Shown one piece after another: positions 54,023-58,761 of a stretch of 58,761 nucleotides of DNA. Position 1 is the stretch's first letter; every line of letters begins with the position of its first letter. The stretch spans positions 1 to 58,761 of the forward strand of contig BQJP01000017.1 of the NCBI GenBank assembly GCA_021604765.1, written 5' to 3'. The notes below the pieces were generated by a model. That model saw nothing but the letters and a program-made list of their open reading frames with translations, did no database searches and was not told the DNA's origin. A program made the translations under genes and the position numbers. This DNA is from Thermodesulfobacteriota bacterium. GTDB lineage: Bacteria; Desulfobacterota_D; UBA1144; Nemesobacterales; UBA2774.

Positions 54023-56017
54023 ATGCGAAATTTCTTACTGATATTCTCAATCTGTTTTCTACTGTCAGGACCTGCGTGGAGTTACTACGTTGAAGATGGA
54101 AGAGTGCACGATGATAGTGGTCAGGAGATCAATTTATACGGAGTTAGCTGGTTTGGTTTTGAGACAAACGATCATGTAGTTCATGGTCTTTGGGCAAGAA
54201 ACTGGATTGACATGATAGATCAAATCAAAGAGGTAGGGTTTACAGCAATTAGGCTACCATTTTGCCCAGCCACAATTAATGACGTCGGAGTTACGAGTAT
54301 TAACTATGCATTAAATCCTGATTTGCAAGGCCTGACGTCGCTTGAGATAATGGACAAAGTTATTGAAGAACTGGATAGACAGGGTTTTTATATTCTTCTT
54401 GATCATCATACATCTAATTGCCAGTCAATTGAAGAGTTGTGGTATAACAACAATTACTCGGAGCAACAATGGATCTCCGATCTAGTATTTGTAGCCGATA
54501 GATACAAAGATGTTGAAAGAGTTTTTGCAATTGATATAAAAAACGAGCCTCATGGTCCTGCTACCTGGGGAACAGGCGATCCGCTTACGGACTGGAATAC
54601 GGCTGCAGAAACTGCGGCGGCTGAAATATTAGATGCTAATTCTGATTTGTTGATATTCGTTCAGGGTATTGAAAGTAACCCAACTTGCTCAGGCTCAATT
54701 AACCACTGGTGGGGCGGTAATCTTGAACCGTTTGATTGTTTTCCTCTAAATATTCCAGCTGACAAATTAGTATTGAGCCCTCATGTATATGGACCCGATG
54801 TTTTTGCTCAACCTTACTTTAATGATTCTAACTTTCCCAATAACATGCCGGACATCTGGGAGACCCATTTCGGATACCTAGTCGACAGAGGCTATTCCGT
54901 AATTATCGGAGAGTTCGGGGGCAGATATGGAAACGGGGGCGATCCTAATGACAGGGCATGGCAAGATGCAATAATTAATTATATGGACGAGAAGGGCATG
55001 ACCGATTTCTTTTATTGGTCATGGAATCCGAACAGCGGCGATACCGGAGGGATTTTGCAGGACAATTGGCAGGACGTTTGGGAGGATAAAATAACCTTAC
55101 TGGGTCAGTTGATGGATGGGTCTACAAATCCTCCCCCAACTCCTGATTGTTCTGACGGGATAGATAACGACGACGATGGCTTGATTGATTTTCCTGAAGA
55201 TCCTGGTTGTGAGAATGCAGATGATAGAAATGAATTTAACGATACTTCAGGTGGGGACGATGTTTCTGCTGATGTAAATATTAACAATGACTGGGGCACC
55301 GGATATTGCGCGGATGTTACTGTTACAAATAATTCGCCATCTTCTAGTGACTGGACTGTTACATTTTCAATAGAAGGAACTGTTCGGGAGCTATGGAGCG
55401 CTACTTACAGCCAGAATGGCAGTGAGGTTACAGCAGAAGGCGTGTCTTGGAATAATATTGTGAACCCGGGACAATCAGTTGAATTTGGTTTCTGTGCAGA
55501 AAGAGGAGCTCAGCCAACTCCGCCGCCACCAACACCCGTTCCTACACCTCAACCTACTCCTGCCCCAACTCCAGCACCCACGCCGGCTCCAACTCCTGTG
55601 CCAACCCCGCAGCCTACACCTGTTCCAACACCCGAGCCAACTCCTCCGCCTAGTTTTGCATGCTCAGACGGGCTCGATAATGACGGAGACGGGTTAACCG
55701 ACTTCCCTGATGATCCGGGATGCAATAGTGTTAACGACGATGATGAATTTAATCAGCCTACAGGAGGGGATGTGGAAACCAACGTGACAATCAATGATGA
55801 CTGGGGAGCAGGATACTGCGCTCAGGTCGATGTTGTAAACACTACTTCATCTTCAGTTGATTGGACGGTTTCATTTCCAATTGAAGGCTCAATCAGAAAT
55901 TTATGGAACGCAATATATGAGCAGGTTGGAAACACTGTGAGGGCAGAAGGAGTTTCGTGGAACAACACTGTTCAGCCAGGAGGTGCTGTTAACTTCGGAT
56001 TCTGCGCAAACAGATAG
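54023..56017 (+). CDS. Modular secreted cellulase: GH5, two calcium repeats, two CBM2
   Basis: A 664-aa extracellular beta-glucanase. The signal peptide is MRNFLLIFSICFLLSGPAWS. A GH5 catalytic domain (about 21-365) has acid/base Glu175 in IKNEPHG and nucleophile Glu297 in IIGEFGG. Then a calcium-binding repeat CSDGIDNDDDGLIDFPEDPG (374-403), a CBM2 cellulose-binding domain (about 415-493), a Pro/Thr linker (495-543), a second calcium repeat (546-577) and a second CBM2 (583-664). Module order suggests internal duplication. ATG 54023 follows GGAGAG by six bases. Confidence 0.92.
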   Translation: MRNFLLIFSICFLLSGPAWSYYVEDGRVHDDSGQEINLYGVSWFGFETNDHVVHGLWARNWIDMIDQIKEVGFTAIRLPFCPATINDVGVTSINYALNPDLQGLTSLEIMDKVIEELDRQGFYILLDHHTSNCQSIEELWYNNNYSEQQWISDLVFVADRYKDVERVFAIDIKNEPHGPATWGTGDPLTDWNTAAETAAAEILDANSDLLIFVQGIESNPTCSGSINHWWGGNLEPFDCFPLNIPADKLVLSPHVYGPDVFAQPYFNDSNFPNNMPDIWETHFGYLVDRGYSVIIGEFGGRYGNGGDPNDRAWQDAIINYMDEKGMTDFFYWSWNPNSGDTGGILQDNWQDVWEDKITLLGQLMDGSTNPPPTPDCSDGIDNDDDGLIDFPEDPGCENADDRNEFNDTSGGDDVSADVNINNDWGTGYCADVTVTNNSPSSSDWTVTFSIEGTVRELWSATYSQNGSEVTAEGVSWNNIVNPGQSVEFGFCAERGAQPTPPPPTPVPTPQPTPAPTPAPTPAPTPVPTPQPTPVPTPEPTPPPSFACSDGLDNDGDGLTDFPDDPGCNSVNDDDEFNQPTGGDVETNVTINDDWGAGYCAQVDVVNTTSSSVDWTVSFPIEGSIRNLWNAIYEQVGNTVRAEGVSWNNTVQPGGAVNFGFCANR

Positions 56018-56032
56018 ACCTATTACTCTTGA

Positions 56033-56060
56033 AGAGGGTGGATAATTCCCTCTGATTTTA
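56033..56060. terminator. Hairpin between convergent cellulase and murJ genes
   Basis: AGAGGG (56033-56038) pairs with CCCTCT (56048-56053) around nine bases, followed by GATTTTAT. It lies 16 bases after the cellulase stop and is probably its terminator. The T tract is interrupted. Confidence 0.6.
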
Positions 56061-56090
56061 TATGATCCATCTCTCTTCTTCTTTCGTTTT

Positions 56091-57650
56091 CTAGAACCGT
56101 TTTTTAATCATATCGACTAGAAAATCGGCTTCTTCAATTTTCAGAAGTTTGGCGAGCAAGAAATATACTACTACAGCTATTACAACTGAGGCCGCCAGTA
56201 CGCCAACTTTTTCAATCGCAAATGCGGACTCTGACCATAGGGCTAATTTGGATACTCTCCAAACTAATACCCCCATCACACCGGAAATAATTACTAATTT
56301 CACAAGCAGAGTTACTATGGATTTTATGTTTATGTTTCCGACTCTTCTTTCAATTAAATAAAACAACAGAAGAAAATTGATAATGGATGAGATCGAGCTT
56401 GCCAGTGCTAGTCCCGTGTGTTTATAGCCGAATGTAAATCCCAAAATATATCCTAATATGGCATTTGCTATAAACGCTATAAAAGCAATAATGACAGGGG
56501 TTTTTGTGTCCTGCATAGAATAAAACGCAGGAGCGGTAATCCTGATTCCTCCAACCGCCCATAACCCCACTGCATATCCTAAGAGTGCTTGAGATGTGAA
56601 AATAGTAGCCGCATAATCAAACTCCCCTCTTTGATAAAGCAGATTGCAAATTGGAACCCTGAGCACAATAAGGCCCACTAGAGCAGGTATTAATATAAAA
56701 AACATAAGTCTTAGAGTGAAAGAATATGTCTCTTTAAATTTATCAAACTCTTTTTTTGCTACATGGCTTGAAAGGCTTGGCAAAAGGACCGTTGCGATCG
56801 AAACTGCAATAATTCCCAGTGGAAATTCAATCAGCCTCTCAGCAAAATATAAATAAGAAATTGTTCCTTCAGTCATGAAAGAGGCGTACTGAGTGTTAAC
56901 TAGGATATTTAAATTATAAACAGCAACACCAAACAACTGTGGAATGATAAGAAGCCCGATTTTCTTTACAGCCGGATGACGGACTTGCTTGCGAAGGCTA
57001 AATAAGAATCCTCGTCCGTATAAAAATGGTAATTGAAAAACTAATTGCAGAACCCCACCAGCTAGTACACCAACCGCTGCAGCGTAGATAGGTATGTTGA
57101 AGTACTTGTAGAGAATTAAAACTGCTGCAATGATACAGATATTTAAAATTACGGGTGAAATGGCCGGAGCAAAAAAGTGTCTTAGGGAATTTAGTACCCC
57201 CATTGATAGAGCAGTAAGAGAAATAAAAAGTATGTATGGAAACATTATTCGGTTTAAAGAAACAGCTAGGTCAAATGTACTTTCATCAAACCCTGCTGCG
57301 AAGAGCTTGATAATATAAGGCGATAATAGAATTCCGCCGATTGAAATTAGAATTAGGAGAAAAACCAAAATGGTAAATACTGCATCTGCAACTTTCTTAG
57401 CCTCTTCCTTGCTCTTTGTTTCCAGATACTGGGTGAAAACAGGTATGAATGAAATAGTAAGAGAGCCTTCCGCAAAGAGTCTTCTAAGGAGATTAGGAAT
57501 TCTGAATGCAACCCAAAAAGCATCAGTTGTAGCAGTTGCACCAAAGAAATATGCTATAACTACGTCTCTTGCATAGCCTGCTATACGGCTTAGGAAAGTT
57601 AGTGAGCCTACCATACCAGCAGAACGTGTTATTTGTTCGTGTTGCTTCAT
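56091..57650 (-). CDS. murJ: Lipid II flippase MurJ
   Basis: A 519-aa MATE-like membrane protein with about 14 helices, moving lipid II across the inner membrane for peptidoglycan. Signatures are GSLTFLSRIAGYARDVVIAYFFGA near the N-terminus, FRIPNLLRRLFAEGSLTISFIPVF and YLYFAERLIEFPLGIIAVSIATVLLPSLS. It follows a DUF4911 gene by 23 bases, and is divergent from mraZ, near the division/cell-wall cluster. Confidence 0.95.
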   Translation of the reverse strand: MKQHEQITRSAGMVGSLTFLSRIAGYARDVVIAYFFGATATTDAFWVAFRIPNLLRRLFAEGSLTISFIPVFTQYLETKSKEEAKKVADAVFTILVFLLILISIGGILLSPYIIKLFAAGFDESTFDLAVSLNRIMFPYILFISLTALSMGVLNSLRHFFAPAISPVILNICIIAAVLILYKYFNIPIYAAAVGVLAGGVLQLVFQLPFLYGRGFLFSLRKQVRHPAVKKIGLLIIPQLFGVAVYNLNILVNTQYASFMTEGTISYLYFAERLIEFPLGIIAVSIATVLLPSLSSHVAKKEFDKFKETYSFTLRLMFFILIPALVGLIVLRVPICNLLYQRGEFDYAATIFTSQALLGYAVGLWAVGGIRITAPAFYSMQDTKTPVIIAFIAFIANAILGYILGFTFGYKHTGLALASSISSIINFLLLFYLIERRVGNINIKSIVTLLVKLVIISGVMGVLVWRVSKLALWSESAFAIEKVGVLAASVVIAVVVYFLLAKLLKIEEADFLVDMIKKRF

Positions 57651-57673
57651 TTGATTTCAGCTTAAATTCAAAG

Positions 57674-57889
57674 TTACAACAAGTCTACATCTTCAAACTC
57701 AATCTCTTTTTTCAAATACTCTAAAATTTCTTTTACTTGCTCCACTTGATCCTCAGTGGGTGTTATTTGCATAATTCCCTTAGCAGGGTCCTGGGTTCTA
57801 ACCCAGGCTATATGAGAGTAAGTTCCCATTATGGATTGAAAATAAACAGTTTCAGATATGTTTTTAAGCTTTATGTATATGTTCGGCAT
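57674..57889 (-). CDS. DUF4911 family small protein
   Basis: A 71-aa acidic soluble protein. IYIKLKNISETVYFQSIMGTYSHIAWVRT and the middle ITPTEDQVEQVKEILEYLK match DUF4911 (PF16256). Function unknown. It lies upstream of murJ on the same strand with 23 bases between. Confidence 0.85.
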   Translation of the reverse strand: MPNIYIKLKNISETVYFQSIMGTYSHIAWVRTQDPAKGIMQITPTEDQVEQVKEILEYLKKEIEFEDVDLL

Positions 57890-58226
57890 TTGGGTTCGGT
57901 TAGAAAAATTAAGAAGATTATATCTTAATTTGCCGTTTTTGTCCGAAAGTTCTTCTGATCTTGTTAAATATCAGGCCTTATTTAGCGCTTCCGGTTTTAT
58001 TGAAGTGGCATAAATTGGTATTTAGCATAATCTAATCTGAGTCTGAAATTGCCAGAATATTGTTTAATATCAACATAATAGAATACGTTATTAAAGTAGT
58101 GTGGAAATCACCCTATAAAACTGTCCCCTTTATTTACTGTGTATATATCATTATTTTACACACTAAAAAGTGTGCTATTTTGCCCTGTGCTATTTACCAA
58201 AAAATTGATAAATGACAAAACCTTAC
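57890..58226. other. Gene-free intergenic region between DUF4911 and mraZ
   Basis: About 340 bases before the mraZ promoter hold no convincing gene. A short hairpin, CACACT-AAAA-AGTGTG (58159-58174), with T-rich flanks lies within it, as does a weaker dyad around 57913-57934. No RNA gene is recognised. A small ORF across the later part overlaps the mraZ promoter and is not supported. Confidence 0.5.
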
Positions 58227-58255
58227 TTGACAAACTTAATACAATTTTATATAGT
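58227..58255 (+). promoter_or_regulatory. Strong sigma-70 promoter of mraZ
   Basis: TTGACA (58227-58232), a 17-base spacer and TATAGT (58250-58255) match the consensus at 6/6 and 5/6 positions. The predicted start is about 32 bases before the mraZ ATG. The -10 touches the first MraZ-box repeat, so repression by MraZ would block it directly. Confidence 0.75.
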
Positions 58256-58287
58256 GGTTCAAAGTGGCATAAAGTGGCACAAGAGGG
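58253..58287 (+). promoter_or_regulatory. MraZ-box operator (10-bp spaced direct repeats)
   Basis: AGTGG occurs at 58253, 58263 and 58273, exactly ten bases apart, followed by GAGGG at 58283. MraZ is known to bind three or four such GTGG-type repeats separated by about five bases at its own promoter. The last repeat doubles as the Shine-Dalgarno of mraZ. Repeats and spacing are seen directly; binding is inferred. Confidence 0.8.
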
Positions 58288-58293
58288 CGCAGC

Positions 58294-58740
58294 ATGTTTC
58301 GTGGAAGATACGAACACACAATGACCGACAAAGGGAGGATAAGCATACCTTCAAAATTTAGAGAGGTGTGTAGGGAGAAGTACGGCGGTGAGATCCTCAT
58401 TGTCACTAATTTTGATAAGTGTTTAGCCGCTTATCCACTTAGGGAATGGAATGAAATTGAAAGAAAAGTATCTGAACTTCCTCAGTTCAAACAGGAAGTT
58501 ATATCTTTTTTGCGATACTTGATGGGTGGGGCTGTTGATTGTCCTATGGATGGACAGGGAAGAATTCTTATCCCGCAATCTTTAAGAAATCATGCACGAA
58601 TCGACAAAGAGGTAATTTTAATAGGTATGCTGACTAAAGTTGAAATTTGGTCCAAAGAGGTTTGGGAACAGGAAGAGTCTGATAATTCTTATGAAGAATT
58701 TAAAAAAAGCAGGGAAATACTTGCAGCACAAGGACTATAA
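58294..58740 (+). CDS. mraZ: Transcriptional regulator MraZ
   Basis: A 148-aa AbrB-fold regulator controlling the division and cell-wall cluster. Two repeated swapped-hairpin units are visible: MFRGRYEHTMTDKGRISIPS and DCPMDGQGRILIPQSLRNHA. Family length is normal. GAGGG lies six bases before ATG. The operator repeats immediately upstream fit auto-regulation. Confidence 0.97.
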   Translation: MFRGRYEHTMTDKGRISIPSKFREVCREKYGGEILIVTNFDKCLAAYPLREWNEIERKVSELPQFKQEVISFLRYLMGGAVDCPMDGQGRILIPQSLRNHARIDKEVILIGMLTKVEIWSKEVWEQEESDNSYEEFKKSREILAAQGL

Positions 58741-58744
58741 GACC

Positions 58745-58761
58745 ATGGAAAATGCTATTTT
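58745..58761 (+). CDS. Start of next gene, probably rsmH (partial)
   Basis: An ATG at 58745 begins MENAI before the window ends, four bases after mraZ. In most bacteria mraZ is followed by rsmH (16S rRNA m4C1402 methyltransferase). Only the position supports this; the 17 visible bases are not diagnostic. Confidence 0.4.

Noticed and set aside
55506-55650. Pro/Thr-rich tandem DNA repeat as a mobile or CRISPR-like repeat
   Set aside because: It encodes the in-frame linker of the cellulase; repeats are irregular codons for Pro-Thr pairs.
58139-58324. 61-aa ORF before mraZ
   Set aside because: It spans the mraZ promoter and operator and overlaps mraZ; no ribosome site and no coding signal.

Overview
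The window is AT-rich bacterial chromosome, densely packed on both strands. It carries housekeeping genes of a Gram-negative-type heterotroph: gltD, a GlnB/GlnA pair, bioB-bioA-bioF, polA, argC, nth, nuoJ-nuoK-nuoL, gcvT-gcvH-gcvP, def, recJ, aroQ, murJ and mraZ. I see no phage, IS element, CRISPR array, tRNA or rRNA. Lipoprotein and outer-membrane-type signal peptides, two sigma-54-type promoters and the gene mix suggest a deltaproteobacterial or Dadabacteria-like lineage. That placement is a low-confidence guess that only marker-gene phylogeny could settle.

Layout. 0-6 kb: gltD, a small frameshifted gene remnant, a polytopic membrane protein overlapping a methyltransferase, and a convergent aldehyde dehydrogenase. 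6-12 kb: biotin genes, with bioB apparently starting at a rare ATT codon, followed by an LsrF-like aldolase/thiolase and a zinc alcohol dehydrogenase. 12-22 kb: polA, a lipoprotein, a Met-rich outer-membrane protein with a small Cys/His protein upstream, argC, and a stand-alone adenylation enzyme with its acyl carrier protein. 22-30 kb: a primary-like sigma factor, nth, nuoJKL without the rest of complex I, then glnB-glnA behind a sigma-54 promoter with a distal inverted repeat. 30-38 kb: an ECF sigma/anti-sigma pair, a KefG/KefB-type potassium efflux pair, several DUFs, glycerate kinase, and a secreted protein made of three copies of an eight-cysteine module. 37-45 kb, minus strand: a Rieske-TPP enzyme fusion in an operon with DUF5996 and DUF1622 genes, a THEP1 NTPase, a cysteine desulfurase, and a def-budA-cyclase operon in which the acetolactate decarboxylase and the cyclase both carry signal peptides. 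45-50 kb: the glycine cleavage system. 50-54 kb: a minus-strand TPR-aroQ-recJ-SPFH run. 54-56 kb: a modular GH5 cellulase with duplicated calcium-repeat and CBM2 modules behind a textbook sigma-54 promoter. 56-58.8 kb: murJ with a DUF4911 gene, then mraZ with a strong promoter and MraZ-box repeats at the start of the division/cell-wall cluster.

Working together. GltD, GlnA/GlnB and glycine cleavage form a nitrogen and one-carbon theme, and the GlnB/GlnA genes show nitrogen-type (sigma-54) control. The most unusual items are the Rieske-TPP fusion operon, the triple eight-cysteine secreted protein, the sigma-54-driven cellulase, and the ATT-initiated bioB. Functions of the DUF genes and of the fusion are inferred from sequence motifs only.
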